A stretch of 64,000 nucleotides of DNA, taken from JAWPMT01 sp965215825. GTDB lineage: Bacteria; Bacteroidota; Bacteroidia; Cytophagales; Cyclobacteriaceae. Positions 1 through 10,366 of the stretch are shown here, piece after piece (the stretch's first letter is position 1; each line of letters starts with the position of its first letter). The position numbers and the translations under genes were made by a program. The stretch lies in NCBI GenBank assembly GCA_965215825.1, contig CBDCEM010000002.1, positions 2,028,055 to 2,092,054 on the forward strand, written 5' to 3'. A model generated the notes under the pieces. That model was not told the DNA's origin. It saw nothing but the letters and a program-made list of their open reading frames with translations, and ran no database searches.

Positions 1-282
1 TGGGTTTCCGCTAAAGGGATCAATTGGTGCAAATAAGGCCGAAAAGTAATTGCTGAAACTAGTGCCTTGATTAAGATTGAATTCCTTGATCTGACGAAGC
101 AATGTTAATGTATCTCCATCCCTATAATAATATAAGTAAGTGAGTGCTAACAGAAGTACACCAAGAACTTTTGCTAACATGCCCCAGTAAGCCAATTTTC
201 CAAATGACTTTTTGAATTGGTTGATTAGCTTATAACCCAGCAGTATTATTATAATCCAGGAAGCCAGATGGATAAATATCAT
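1..282 (-). CDS. partial membrane protein, N-terminal 94 residues
   Basis: An open frame runs from an ATG to the window edge with no stop, so only the N-terminus is seen. It contains two hydrophobic stretches, around residues 6-18 and 34-50, the second ending in LTYLYYY, followed by a soluble DGDTLTLLRQ segment. This suggests a polytopic inner-membrane protein, family not recognised. Its start codon overlaps the stop of the DUF2851 gene in an ATGA arrangement, so the two are probably translationally coupled. Confidence 0.6.
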   Translation of the reverse strand, partial: MIFIHLASWIIIILLGYKLINQFKKSFGKLAYWGMLAKVLGVLLLALTYLYYYRDGDTLTLLRQIKEFNLNQGTSFSNYFSALFAPIDPFSGNP

Positions 283-1616
283 AAGCTGGACAAGATCTTA
301 TTTCCAATACCACATTGCAAACATCTGCGACGTGAACAATAAGAATTGTACAATTGTATCAATCCCTGACTTTGTAAGGCACTGCGATTTTCAAGCCCTA
401 TCTGATCCCAATTCCTTGTAATCGCATTGTTTTCGGGTCCAATTTTTTCTAACCAGGAAATGGCTTTTTCAATGAGTGATTGCTCGTCAGTCGCCTGACC
501 ATAGGCGACCAGCAGCGGTACAATGGCATTGATCACTACCGACTCCAGCGTGGTTTTCCCAATTGGAGTCATGACCTTTTTTGCAGGCTTGGCGAAATCA
601 TAATGGCTGGACCAATAGTCAGAAAGAGGTACATGGAGTAGGTTTCTTACATCTTCAAGCGAGCTGGCGGTAACCAGGCGACAAAACAGGCGATTTTCTC
701 TCTGAACCATGGAAGTCAACTGTGCAAGACGAACCGTAGGAAAATTGGCAGGTCTTAACTTGGAAAACTTCCAATGATGACGAGATACCTTTTTCGTGAG
801 CGCGAGTTTGCGTTTGAGATGTGCAAATTCTTTTTGCAAATCTTCTTGATGATTGTCTTCATGGTCACCTTCAAGAAATCCGGCCAACCCAAAAATCATC
901 GCTTCCTTTTGTAAGTCGTTGTGACGAGTGAGCTTGTTCCAGGGAACAGATTTCGCAAAGACACCAAAGGGATGTGCATTTGTTTTCATTCCAAGAGATG
1001 TAGCGAGCAAATTCATCGTTGCAGCTTCCCAATCATGCAGGTCCTTATTTAATCCAGCGACCACCTCGTTCGTTTTTTGCTCGATACGCTCCATGACCAT
1101 ACGATCAATTGTTGCGGTATGGATGATTTCCGGGACTTTGGAAATATGTGATGCACAGGGGATTACCTCCGTATCCTGCCGTAAGCGATGGTATTTTTCG
1201 AATTGATCCGAATGAATGCGATGCTTTAATTCGATTGTTGGAATCGGAGAGCCATCGGGATTATTGATATCCTTGTCGTGTTCGTAAACCACATGCAAGA
1301 TTACATTATGATAAGCGGAATCCGATTGATGTCCATGCCTTAACCAATCGGAGGACTTCAAATGAATCTCCACTTGCCCAGCCCATTCCATTGGACCGAT
1401 TTTTAATCGAGCTTCTGAAAAATCGGGGCCTGAATTATGGTTGTGGAGGCCGGGATAAAAGATTGAAACGGATTCATTCGAGGTACTAAGCAGATTGCCT
1501 ACATCAAATTGTTGAAATCTCCATACATAATGCAGAAATCGCTCGTCCATGTTTTTAAAGATAGCCGGAGTTGAGGTAACAGGAACATAAGCCTGAACAG
1601 GAGCTGTTTTGATCAT
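279..1616 (-). CDS. DUF2851 family protein
   Basis: The protein matches the Bacteroidota DUF2851 family, whose function is unknown. The N-terminal signature is visible: ERFLHYVWRFQQFD, then NHNSGPDFSEARLKIG and GQVEIHLKSSDWLRHGH, a conserved block rich in His, Asp and Glu that could be a catalytic or metal site. The last 20 residues hold a CxxC pair (CLQCG). At 445 residues it has normal family length. The first 22 residues precede the MDERFLHYVW block that usually opens the family, so the true start may be the internal ATG at 1550. It is followed by a membrane protein gene with overlapping stop and start. Confidence 0.85.
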   Translation of the reverse strand: MIKTAPVQAYVPVTSTPAIFKNMDERFLHYVWRFQQFDVGNLLSTSNESVSIFYPGLHNHNSGPDFSEARLKIGPMEWAGQVEIHLKSSDWLRHGHQSDSAYHNVILHVVYEHDKDINNPDGSPIPTIELKHRIHSDQFEKYHRLRQDTEVIPCASHISKVPEIIHTATIDRMVMERIEQKTNEVVAGLNKDLHDWEAATMNLLATSLGMKTNAHPFGVFAKSVPWNKLTRHNDLQKEAMIFGLAGFLEGDHEDNHQEDLQKEFAHLKRKLALTKKVSRHHWKFSKLRPANFPTVRLAQLTSMVQRENRLFCRLVTASSLEDVRNLLHVPLSDYWSSHYDFAKPAKKVMTPIGKTTLESVVINAIVPLLVAYGQATDEQSLIEKAISWLEKIGPENNAITRNWDQIGLENRSALQSQGLIQLYNSYCSRRRCLQCGIGNKILSSL

Positions 1617-1692
1617 AAGTTGTTTTGTTGTTTCGAAAGGTGAAAGATAATATCAGCTATTCAATAAAGGAAGCGGTATTTGAAATTTTCAC

Positions 1693-2598
1693 CTAGTCTT
1701 GTTTTACAAACACCAAAAAGCTTGGCTGATTCATTGCGAAATAACCTAATCCATTTTCAACATTTGAAGGAAAATTGATGGGCTCGCTGGAAATAGAAGC
1801 CAGAATTCCACCGTTTCGCTGTTGCGCATCCAGGTATCGGAAATAACCTTCGCCTACATGGGTCAGACTGAATAGTATCGTGTCACCGGGCTGTTCAGGT
1901 AGGGTGACAGTGTTCCTAATATTCGAATCACGAAAGGTGATATCAGCCAGTAACCGGGAATAGAGCAAGGTGAGGTTATTTTCCCCAGTGAATATGTCAG
2001 GCACAGAATCATTTTCAAATACGGTGCTATCGCCATTTACGTCTATGTTGAGCAATTCCTCCAGCGATAGACCTGAAATTTCAGTTGCCTGAGTGATGTA
2101 CCAGTTCTTGTCTGTCGGGTCTTCAAATTGGTAGTGAGCTGTAAATACCGTGTCTTCTTCTTCAATGGCAATCTCAATGAAAGCCGTATCCAGGGCTACT
2201 TGAGAAATCAATTGAGTCGTAGCACGGATCGTTTCTGAATTGAGGGAATCAAAGACTGACAGGTGATAGTCCTCGCCGGCAGTGACCTGAGACAGTGTTC
2301 CAGCAAACAACCCCGGGCCGATCTCAAAAAGTGTATCCAGAAAACCCTGGGAATTGACTGTTACAAATGCACTGTCTACCAATAATTGGCCGATAAAGTC
2401 TTCTTCCAGATCTTCGAGCGTATTGGGGTTAAGTGCAGAAAAGCTTCTACTTAAGGTAACTAGTAAGAGATCGTCTCCAATTAACTGGGAAGAGACGGCT
2501 ATCTGGCTGGGTGCAGGAGCCACATTGATGTGTACATCTTCCGGAGCACAGGCCAGAAGTGAAAGAAGGATTCCAATCAAGTAAATTAATCGTTTCAT
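1693..2598 (-). CDS. DUF4249 lipoprotein
   Basis: Residues 1-17 form a lipoprotein signal ending in a LLAC lipobox, so the mature protein should be anchored in a membrane through Cys17. The body fits DUF4249, a Bacteroidota family almost always encoded directly after a TonB-dependent receptor, as here, where the start overlaps the receptor stop by one base (ATGA). By analogy with SusCD it may be a surface partner of that receptor, but no ligand is known. It is the last gene of the operon. Confidence 0.85.
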   Translation of the reverse strand: MKRLIYLIGILLSLLACAPEDVHINVAPAPSQIAVSSQLIGDDLLLVTLSRSFSALNPNTLEDLEEDFIGQLLVDSAFVTVNSQGFLDTLFEIGPGLFAGTLSQVTAGEDYHLSVFDSLNSETIRATTQLISQVALDTAFIEIAIEEEDTVFTAHYQFEDPTDKNWYITQATEISGLSLEELLNIDVNGDSTVFENDSVPDIFTGENNLTLLYSRLLADITFRDSNIRNTVTLPEQPGDTILFSLTHVGEGYFRYLDAQQRNGGILASISSEPINFPSNVENGLGYFAMNQPSFLVFVKQD

Positions 2599-4877
2599 CA
2601 GAAGTTGAAATTGTAAGAGACACTTGGCAGGAAACCGAAAATGCCGGGTTGTACATATTGGAAGGCTCTTCCGTTGAAATTCACTTCAATACGGTACGGA
2701 GCTGCCCGGTTATAAAAGTTGTAAATACTGAATTGCCATTCCGATTGGAATCGCTTTTTGGGCTTGGACCGAACAATGAAATTGAGATCTAGTCGATGTG
2801 CAGGGGAGAGTCTAATCGCATTTCTTTCAGAGTAAATGGGTACAATGATCACTTCATTTGTTGTTGCTCCAGGCGCAATGTACTGACCCGTTTGAGCTGT
2901 GAAGTTTGCTCCGGAAGTGTATACCCATACCCATGAAAAAGCCAATCGCTCAGTGAGGTCAAGGGTTCCAACAAGGGAGATGTCATGCCTTCGATCAAAT
3001 CGGGCCGGAAAAGTATTTCCTTGATTCAATTCGGCAAATGTGCGTGTGGACTTACTTAAGGTGTAGGCAATCCACCCATTTAACCGACCAGTACGTTTTC
3101 TTACCAGAAATTCAGCTCCGTAAGAGAGGCCGTTTCCGGTTACTAATTCTTCTTCAAAATTGTCGTTTAGAAGAAGCCGGGCGCCTTCCCGATATTCGAT
3201 CAATCGATCACTGGTTTTTAGGTATCCTTCTGCAGAGAAGCTCAGTTTCTCCTTCGGTAGGCCAATGAAGATGCCACTAGACCACTGTTGCGCAACTTGT
3301 GGCTTCACGTCCCGGGTAACCGGGTACCACAAGTCCGTTGGTAGTATTACAGAGGAAGAACTTACGCGGTGCATGTATTGTCGCATGACAGAGTAACTAC
3401 TTTTCAGCGATACCAGGTCGCGCAATTGATAGTTGAAATTAAGGCGTGGTTCGAGTCCAAAGTAAGCAGTTGAGCGCAACCACGCGGAAGAGAGCCTCAA
3501 CCCGTAGTATGCCGTTAATTTGGGTAGCAATCTCGTTTCTCGGCCTCCATATACAGTCGCTTCCAGTATTTGAATCAGATTAGCTGGTCGGGACCTTAAA
3601 AAGTCAGAAATTTCACCTCCTGTGTTTACGATATTTGGGCGGAACCGATGAACGACAGCATCGACGCCAAAATCAATGCGATCCTCTGGTGACCGAAAAA
3701 ACTCCCACTGACCTTTCAGTCCAATGTCCTGAATTTGAGAACGGATCAGCAGAGAATTATCCACGAAATCACCTTCGATATCGTATTTAAAGCGAGTTTG
3801 TAGAAGTGTGAAATTGGAAAAAAGTTTTTCATTTGGATAGATATGGTTCCAACGCAGAGAAGTAGTGAAGTTTCCCAGGTTAAACCCGAATGTGAGTTCT
3901 TCCAGTTCTTCCTCCTCGTTGGTTTCTGATTCACGCACTTTCAATACATCATCTCCAAAGTAACTGCTGACGTAAATGCGATCCCGTTCAGAGATCCGAT
4001 AACTGACTTTGGCATTCAGATCGTAAAAGAAGTAGGGGAGGTCGATGCCTGTAAGCCCTAGAACCTGATCGATGTAAGTCCGTCTACCAGCAATCATAAA
4101 GGTCCCTTTCTTGTTGAAAAGCGGACCATCCAGGGTCAGTCTGGAAGTAAGCAACCCCACCCCTCCTTTTGCTTCAAACATTTCACGGTTGCCTTCTTGC
4201 ATTCGTGTATCCATTACAGCTGAAAGCCGTCCGCCATAATCCGCCGTGAACCCACCTTTGATCACTTTTACATTTTTCAATGCATCGGTATTGAATACAG
4301 AGAAGAAGCCAAATAAGTGGCTCAAATTGTACACCGTCGCATCATCGAGTGTCACCAGGTTTTGGTCATCTGTTCCTCCTCTTACATAAAGAGCGGTGGT
4401 GGCCTCTCCACCTTTGGTGATACCTGGCATTAACTGAGCAACCTTTAGAATGTCTGATTCCCCAACAATCGTTGGAAGGGTCAATGCCTCTTTGGGTGTG
4501 AGATTGAAAACGCCCATATCCAGGGATTGCACTTCTTCTTCTACTAAAAAACGATCACCGGTTATTTTGACCGCTTCCAGTTGTTTACTGGCTGGTTCAA
4601 GTGTGAAATTCTGTCGGGTATTTTCAGAAAGGATGATTGCTATGTATTGGGTTTCATATCCAATAGAAGATACCCGCAATGCCAGTGTGTCCAGATAAGT
4701 AGTAAAGGAAAAGAACCCATAGACATTAGTTGAGGTTCCCTGCCTTGAGTTTTGATCATAAATAGTTGCACCAATCAACTCCTCTTGTGATGAGGAGGCG
4801 AAGACATATCCACTCAACGTCTTTTGCCCAAGGGCTGGTAAGCTCAAGAAAGTCAATATCACTACCAAGCCCCTCAT
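2598..4877 (-). CDS. TonB-dependent receptor with carboxypeptidase-like domain
   Basis: Outer-membrane transporter of 759 residues. After a short signal peptide (to GLVVILTFLSLPALGQ) comes a carboxypeptidase-regulatory-like domain (about 20-95, LSGYVFASSSQEELIGATIY), then a plug domain with YVRGGTDDQNLVTLDD and KVIKGGFTADYGGRLSAVMD, and a C-terminal beta-barrel ending in an aromatic residue (SYNFNF). It is expected to take up a ligand with energy from TonB; the substrate cannot be inferred. The gene overlaps both neighbours, forming an operon with an upstream beta-barrel protein and a downstream DUF4249 lipoprotein. Confidence 0.9.
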   Translation of the reverse strand: MRGLVVILTFLSLPALGQKTLSGYVFASSSQEELIGATIYDQNSRQGTSTNVYGFFSFTTYLDTLALRVSSIGYETQYIAIILSENTRQNFTLEPASKQLEAVKITGDRFLVEEEVQSLDMGVFNLTPKEALTLPTIVGESDILKVAQLMPGITKGGEATTALYVRGGTDDQNLVTLDDATVYNLSHLFGFFSVFNTDALKNVKVIKGGFTADYGGRLSAVMDTRMQEGNREMFEAKGGVGLLTSRLTLDGPLFNKKGTFMIAGRRTYIDQVLGLTGIDLPYFFYDLNAKVSYRISERDRIYVSSYFGDDVLKVRESETNEEEELEELTFGFNLGNFTTSLRWNHIYPNEKLFSNFTLLQTRFKYDIEGDFVDNSLLIRSQIQDIGLKGQWEFFRSPEDRIDFGVDAVVHRFRPNIVNTGGEISDFLRSRPANLIQILEATVYGGRETRLLPKLTAYYGLRLSSAWLRSTAYFGLEPRLNFNYQLRDLVSLKSSYSVMRQYMHRVSSSSVILPTDLWYPVTRDVKPQVAQQWSSGIFIGLPKEKLSFSAEGYLKTSDRLIEYREGARLLLNDNFEEELVTGNGLSYGAEFLVRKRTGRLNGWIAYTLSKSTRTFAELNQGNTFPARFDRRHDISLVGTLDLTERLAFSWVWVYTSGANFTAQTGQYIAPGATTNEVIIVPIYSERNAIRLSPAHRLDLNFIVRSKPKKRFQSEWQFSIYNFYNRAAPYRIEVNFNGRAFQYVQPGIFGFLPSVSYNFNF

Positions 4878-5566
4878 AGACCAAACCTAAAACCAGTCAT
4901 CAACCCGGACTGAGGAACCCATGAGCTTAGGCCATCAAAATTGTAGAAGCCTACCGCCCATGAAGGCCCAATTTTGAAGTAAATCCTTTTAAATAGGCGA
5001 AGTTCAACTACCAGATTGACTGTAGCCGTGAAAGTGACTGATCCTTCGGAAAAGAACTTTGATTCCTGTACTTCTGTCTCGGTTTGGAACCCCGATACAG
5101 GTAGACCTACATCCAATCTCACGCCAGAAAGCAGCTTTAGGAATTTCGTATTGATACTTCGATGATCGTATCCCACACCCATTTGGAAGTACTCGTATTT
5201 TCCGGACAGGTCCAGGCTAAGTGAATCGTTTGTTCCGCTGTACCAATCGAGATTGATAACTTGTTTGCGGAGTGCCAGGAGCACAGCGTGTTTTTGGTGC
5301 TGTGTTTTTCGCGAAGACACTTTAAAGACGAAGCCCATGGTAGCGCTTCGGAAATTCCCAGACCAATCGTACGATTGTGAAGGCGTGCTGAGGAACTTGC
5401 CAAAATTGAAGTCAGACGTTATTTGCTGAAAACTCTGGCTTTTTATATCACCTCGGGTTCCCGGAAAAACCCATTCCACAGCTTGCACTTCCAGGCTATC
5501 CAGGATCTGTGCGGATGCCTGTGTCATAACCAGGCATATCAAAGCGGTGAACAGTGACCTTTTCAA
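4874..5566 (-). CDS. secreted or outer-membrane protein, unknown
   Basis: Signal peptide (MKRSLFTALICLVMTQASAQ) followed by about 210 residues rich in alternating hydrophobic and polar residues, with Gly and aromatic content typical of a small outer-membrane barrel (GVRLDVGLPVSGF, FKIGPSWAVGFYNF). No family recognised. Its stop overlaps the start of the TonB receptor by four bases, so it is the first gene of that operon and may take part in the same outer-membrane system. Confidence 0.75.
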   Translation of the reverse strand: MKRSLFTALICLVMTQASAQILDSLEVQAVEWVFPGTRGDIKSQSFQQITSDFNFGKFLSTPSQSYDWSGNFRSATMGFVFKVSSRKTQHQKHAVLLALRKQVINLDWYSGTNDSLSLDLSGKYEYFQMGVGYDHRSINTKFLKLLSGVRLDVGLPVSGFQTETEVQESKFFSEGSVTFTATVNLVVELRLFKRIYFKIGPSWAVGFYNFDGLSSWVPQSGLMTGFRFGL

Positions 5567-5776
5567 TATTGGACTTGAGTTGATTACAATGAAAATCCTT
5601 CACAAAATATTCATTTATGGAGCGGAAAACCCTAATCTCCATTTAAATTAAAATGCAAAACCCTGACCGAAGAGACCCTATCGGTCAAGTTTACGCTTGT
5701 TATTTGGTTCCCTTCGTTGAGGCTGGGGAGATCTTCGCGAACGTCTCGGTAACACTGTAAGACTAATGTTCTTGTC

Positions 5777-7204
5777 CTACAAATTGCTCATCAACTGGTA
5801 TACGAACTGTATTGTCTCTTTATAATTATCAATTGTTATATACTCATTGATACCATGAAAACCAGTGGCATTATCCTTATTGATTCGGGTTGGAAAGAAT
5901 CGATATACATTATCCGAAATCTTCAGGAAGTGTTTGGAATCTGTTCCTGCCTGTAGCAAACCCGGAGTAACTACAATATCCGGATGTAATTGTCGAATGG
6001 TCTTTTCAACCAATTGAAAGGATTCTGTATTGTGGTCCGTGACTCTGGAAGGATTGTTTTCATTGCTGTAAGATTCGATCGTAAACCGATCATCGTCAAT
6101 AATACTCAGCACATGACTCTTGACATCTTCTACCGTTTCTCCCGGCATAATCCTAAAGTTGACTACTACCGATGCCTGAGTAGGGATTACATTGTCTTTT
6201 ACACCGCCTTCCAACATTGTAGGAGCGGTAGTAGTATGTGCTACCAGACCTTCCAGGATCTTACCCCCAAATAGCCAGGTATTGGCAAAAGCCATTTTTT
6301 GGACAAACCCAAATTCCGGGCCAATGATGCTGATCTGTTCTTCGATTACGGGGATCATATGATACTCGAATTGATTCGCTTCCAACCTGGTAATGGCACG
6401 GGCCAGGTCGCCTATGGTATTGTCTTTTGGTGGATTGGAGGAGTGGCCACCAGGTGTTTGAACCGAGATTTTATAAGAAACGTAGCCTTTTTCTCCGGTA
6501 TTGATGACTGCCAGTGTTTTTGGGAAATCAGGGATCATGCCTTCGGCAATGAACCCACCTTCATCCATAACGAATTCTGGCCTTATACCTTCTGATTCCA
6601 GGTATTCGGCAATGACTTTTGCCCCATTTTCGCCACCTACTTCTTCATCGTGACCCAGTGCCAGGTAAACAGTTCGACGGGGGGAGATGCCTTTTATTAG
6701 CATCATTTCGCAAGCTTCAAGTAGCGCTACTACATTGCCCTTATCGTCCATGGTTCCACGACCATAGACCTTATCATTTTTTATCTCACCCGAAAACGGA
6801 GGAGCTTCCCATTGATCTAGCGTGGTTTCATCCACCGGGACTACATCCATGTGAGCCATCAATACCACAGGATTAAGCTCCGGTTGTGTTCCGGTCCACT
6901 TGTACAATAAACTATAGTTAAAAGTCTTTCGCTCTAATATAGAATCTATCAGTGGGTAGGTGGTTTTGAAATAGTCTGCTAAACCCAGAAAAGCACTGGA
7001 ATCAGAAACAACATTCTTCTTGTGAGAGACAGTTGGAAATTGTATGGCCCTTTGTAGGTGAGCTACTGCCGATTGAGGTATGTTGATTGGATCAACTGGC
7101 TCTACGACCATGGGGTCATAAGAAAAAGTGAATGTTTTAACCAGAATTACGGCTACCAAAAACAGCACTACGGATAGTAATGCCAACAAGATCTTTTTCA
7201 ACAT
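5777..7204 (-). CDS. M20 family metallopeptidase (PM20D1/carboxypeptidase S-like)
   Basis: Zinc-dependent exopeptidase of the M20 family, 475 residues. Metal and catalytic motifs are in order: HMDVVPVD (first His-x-Asp), GRGTMDDKG (bridging Asp), GHDEEVGGENG (catalytic Glu pair), MDEGG, and a C-terminal TGFHGINEY His. A central dimerisation domain follows the GGHSSNPP segment. A hydrophobic N-terminus (about residues 5-22) should anchor it in the inner membrane, with the enzyme in the periplasm. Vertebrate PM20D1 and yeast CPS1 share this layout. It lies 20 bases after the large metallopeptidase-like gene and may be cotranscribed. Confidence 0.88.
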   Translation of the reverse strand: MLKKILLALLSVVLFLVAVILVKTFTFSYDPMVVEPVDPINIPQSAVAHLQRAIQFPTVSHKKNVVSDSSAFLGLADYFKTTYPLIDSILERKTFNYSLLYKWTGTQPELNPVVLMAHMDVVPVDETTLDQWEAPPFSGEIKNDKVYGRGTMDDKGNVVALLEACEMMLIKGISPRRTVYLALGHDEEVGGENGAKVIAEYLESEGIRPEFVMDEGGFIAEGMIPDFPKTLAVINTGEKGYVSYKISVQTPGGHSSNPPKDNTIGDLARAITRLEANQFEYHMIPVIEEQISIIGPEFGFVQKMAFANTWLFGGKILEGLVAHTTTAPTMLEGGVKDNVIPTQASVVVNFRIMPGETVEDVKSHVLSIIDDDRFTIESYSNENNPSRVTDHNTESFQLVEKTIRQLHPDIVVTPGLLQAGTDSKHFLKISDNVYRFFPTRINKDNATGFHGINEYITIDNYKETIQFVYQLMSNL

Positions 7205-7223
7205 TCGAAAAATGTAGGTTGGT

Positions 7224-10160
7224 TTAGAACCCTAAACTAGCGATAATCAGATCAATTTGATGTGGATCGCCGCTAGTATCATCCAGTAAATAACTGTATC
7301 GCACACCCATATCTACGTCCAACAGGCGCAAAAAACGAAAATCGAATCGAATATCTGCCCCAACGGAACTCAAGGTATTGACCCCTCCAGGGAAAGTCCC
7401 TTCGAAAGAAACTCTGGTCAGGGGTCTAACTGTCGAGAGCGGGTGATCATTTTGCACAACTCTCATGTAATCAAAGAAGGCAGTGGCTTTTACCCGTTGA
7501 ATAAAAGCAAAAGGTCCCAATGCCACATCTGGTAGCCATAATGGCAGGCTGTAATCAAATCCTGCCCTGAAGATTTCGTCACTGAGTTGAGCATTGTAAC
7601 CACGAGCATATGAGAAATCATCCCGAAACTTGTAACTGTCTCGTAAGTCTTCCTGGCGATAGTTGAAGCGCAAAGCGGTGCCATGAGTCTTCAATAGACC
7701 CGGAAACAACACCCGGCCATCGACTTGAAAGTAATCACCCTGATAGCGATCGCTACCAAAAGTTTGCTGATACGAAATGGTCAAAAACTGACCCCATCTA
7801 GGAATTACATTTTGTTGGGCTCTTCGTTGAAAGCGGCTCAGGTCGGCTTCTAATTCGATTGCACTAAAACTGGAATTCACCTGATCATAAGTAACACTTC
7901 TGCCACTCAGGAGAGGAACTAAATCCTGGAAATTTTCAACCTCGAGGTAATGGTATTCCCCTTTGAGTTCCACGTTGCCAAAATGATTGCCTGAACTGAT
8001 ATTTAAAGGAAGTCGCACGGCGAGGGAAATATCTTGCTCATCCCATGAACTGATGGCCCATTGAGTGATGGAATCAGACCGGGGGCGATCCAGGTTCTGT
8101 TCGTATATACGACTGATTCGTTCCCGTTCTCCGGTGCGGAAACCAACCTGAAATACCGGGTATAACTCCCCATAGATCACATTTGCAGCAAATCGTCCTT
8201 TTTCCTCATTTACATTGTACTGATAGGAAGCCGCTGCAGCAAATGTGCTGAGTTTGTTACTTGCGTACACTATTCCTCCATAATTAGGATGAATTAGAAT
8301 CGGTGACCAACTGTGCAGGTTTAACAGGCCATTACTTTTATTGAACTTCTTGGTTTCAAAATTATTTTCAGGTACGCGATCAAGAATATTGGTATAGTCC
8401 AAAGTCGGGTCAATGAAATCAATCTCTGTAGTGTATGAAGGCTGTATGGATTTCCAAATGTCTGGATTTACATCTGCGATCTGAAGATTCCATCCCTCTG
8501 AGGTGAATTCAGAGTACGCCAGCTTTTTGCCATCCGGAGAGATGGTAGCTTGTTTGGCGCCATAAAGGGTGGTAGTAACCTGATATTCCGTACCGGAACT
8601 CGTGTCTATCACATGGATATTATCAATACCTGATTGAGTACTATTGAAATAGATGTACTCACCCGATGAATAAGGAAAACTCAATTGATCGGTGGTCCAT
8701 TCCTTGATTAAATTCATATCGCCAGACGCCAGATTTACTTTTGCAAGAGCGGTCTTGCTTTGGTGTGTCAATGCGACCACTATATATTGGTTGTCTATCC
8801 AGGCAGGGAACGACATTTGATAGTTTTCGGGGTTTGGTACTTTTTGAATCAGACTTCCGGTTTCGTCTTGCAAAATGTGCAGTTCAGCTTTTGCTGTTTC
8901 GGGAATCTGAACAGCCGCTATCATGGTGCCGTCAGGAGAGTAGCTCGGAGCAAAGTACTTGGTCCGGGATTGGAGTGTTTTTCTCTTTTTGGAGGCCATA
9001 TCGAAGGTTCTGATGATCGAGAAATCCTGATTGCCCCATCGTTCATCAAAAGCCAATTCAGCCCATACAATTTTACCATTTCCAATGGAAAGGTTTGAGT
9101 TAAATGGGATGAACCTTCCCGTTGTATAAATCCGCTTTTCATTACCATCCAGGTCCACCCTTACATACTGCATGATGTCCTGAAAACCACTTTTTTCTAC
9201 GAGGAGTGTGTTGTTGTCGAGAAACACGGGGTTTGTATAGCTGGTAAAAGCTTTCTTCTTCTTTGTATTGACTTTGGTGGAAGTTGAAAGATCCAATGTG
9301 GCTTTTTCTTGCTCCCATTCTTCTTTCAATACGCCGAAGGTCTCTCGATACAATTGTGGTGTTCTTAGTCCGATTCCATTTTTCAATCCCCAGCTAAAGG
9401 GATACAAAATACCTTTGTAGCCAGCAGCACGTTGCGTCGCAGTAGTAAAGGCGTCATCTCCGTATTTATTGCGGACATGAGTTGTCATGTAATAGCCAAG
9501 GTTATAATGATTGGGGACGAAATCTTTGATGGAAGTGGCAGAAGCTTTTTCGTAGTTATAGAACTTGCCATCAAGCAGGAGCGATCGGTATTGCTTGTCA
9601 AAGTCCGGTGTTCGTCCACGACCCGCGGTGGTCAATGCCGTTTCGAAGTAAGTAGCATCACCTTCAAAGTACCACCTGGGAAGTGCCAAAACACTTGCTC
9701 CGCCCCAGCCATTCTGGCCAAAAATAAAGGAGTTGATCTTCGTAATACCCCGATTGGCATTTTGGAATTGCTGTACGTGTCTGTATTCATGAATGGTCAG
9801 AAAATCCCACCAGGAGGCCGCACCTAAGAAGTTGAATTGCGGTGGAGTAGTGAAAAATTCTGATCGAAAGGGGCTGACCGTTACAAATCCATTGGAAACC
9901 GTAGTTTGGTTTTGCAGAATGATGCTGACCTTTCCTTTCTTATCTCCCAGAGCATAGTAACTGCTATCGTAGAGCATGTGAACGATGTTGGCTGCTCGTT
10001 GTGCATGATCTTCCATGCCCTCAGGGTAAATGATCTGGACTTTTTCGGTATCTATCTGACCCCACTTCATGCTGGAGGGGTTTAATCCAAGACTAAATCC
10101 TTGTCCAAACAAGAATACAGGACCTATCAAAAGCAGAGAAAGAAATAAGAGTCGCTTCAT
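7224..10160 (-). CDS. outer-membrane gluzincin-like peptidase, TolB propeller and beta-barrel fusion
   Basis: Three parts are visible. After a signal peptide (MKRLLFLSLLLIGPVFLFGQ), residues about 20-290 hold a zinc-peptidase-like motif HEYRHVQQF and, further on, WYFEGDATYFET, whose Glu could be the third metal ligand. Residues about 300-600 carry PD40/TolB-like propeller repeats (SPDGTMIAAVQ, SPDGKKLAYSEF). The C-terminal third resembles an Omp85/surface-antigen barrel and ends in Phe. I place the start at the internal ATG that opens the signal peptide; 13 upstream codons are also open. Substrate unknown. Confidence 0.8.
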   Translation of the reverse strand: MKRLLFLSLLLIGPVFLFGQGFSLGLNPSSMKWGQIDTEKVQIIYPEGMEDHAQRAANIVHMLYDSSYYALGDKKGKVSIILQNQTTVSNGFVTVSPFRSEFFTTPPQFNFLGAASWWDFLTIHEYRHVQQFQNANRGITKINSFIFGQNGWGGASVLALPRWYFEGDATYFETALTTAGRGRTPDFDKQYRSLLLDGKFYNYEKASATSIKDFVPNHYNLGYYMTTHVRNKYGDDAFTTATQRAAGYKGILYPFSWGLKNGIGLRTPQLYRETFGVLKEEWEQEKATLDLSTSTKVNTKKKKAFTSYTNPVFLDNNTLLVEKSGFQDIMQYVRVDLDGNEKRIYTTGRFIPFNSNLSIGNGKIVWAELAFDERWGNQDFSIIRTFDMASKKRKTLQSRTKYFAPSYSPDGTMIAAVQIPETAKAELHILQDETGSLIQKVPNPENYQMSFPAWIDNQYIVVALTHQSKTALAKVNLASGDMNLIKEWTTDQLSFPYSSGEYIYFNSTQSGIDNIHVIDTSSGTEYQVTTTLYGAKQATISPDGKKLAYSEFTSEGWNLQIADVNPDIWKSIQPSYTTEIDFIDPTLDYTNILDRVPENNFETKKFNKSNGLLNLHSWSPILIHPNYGGIVYASNKLSTFAAAASYQYNVNEEKGRFAANVIYGELYPVFQVGFRTGERERISRIYEQNLDRPRSDSITQWAISSWDEQDISLAVRLPLNISSGNHFGNVELKGEYHYLEVENFQDLVPLLSGRSVTYDQVNSSFSAIELEADLSRFQRRAQQNVIPRWGQFLTISYQQTFGSDRYQGDYFQVDGRVLFPGLLKTHGTALRFNYRQEDLRDSYKFRDDFSYARGYNAQLSDEIFRAGFDYSLPLWLPDVALGPFAFIQRVKATAFFDYMRVVQNDHPLSTVRPLTRVSFEGTFPGGVNTLSSVGADIRFDFRFLRLLDVDMGVRYSYLLDDTSGDPHQIDLIIASLGF

Positions 10161-10366
10161 TAAATCAAAAATTTCCAATCGGTTAATATACATATACAAT
10201 CCAGTATAGCTTAGACCCTAGTTGGATTTGTTGGTATTTGGTCGGGAGGTTATTCAAAAGTTTTGGAATTCAGTTTGGTATGGATGTTTCACTTACCCCT
10301 TCATATGTTCGAAATGCTGACTTTTCCTTGATAATCCATTATTCTCAAAGAAAATTGTCCAATTCC

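Noticed and set aside
9432..9827. 131-codon + strand frame inside the metallopeptidase fusion
   Set aside because: It is antisense to a well-supported gene and has no recognisable motif.
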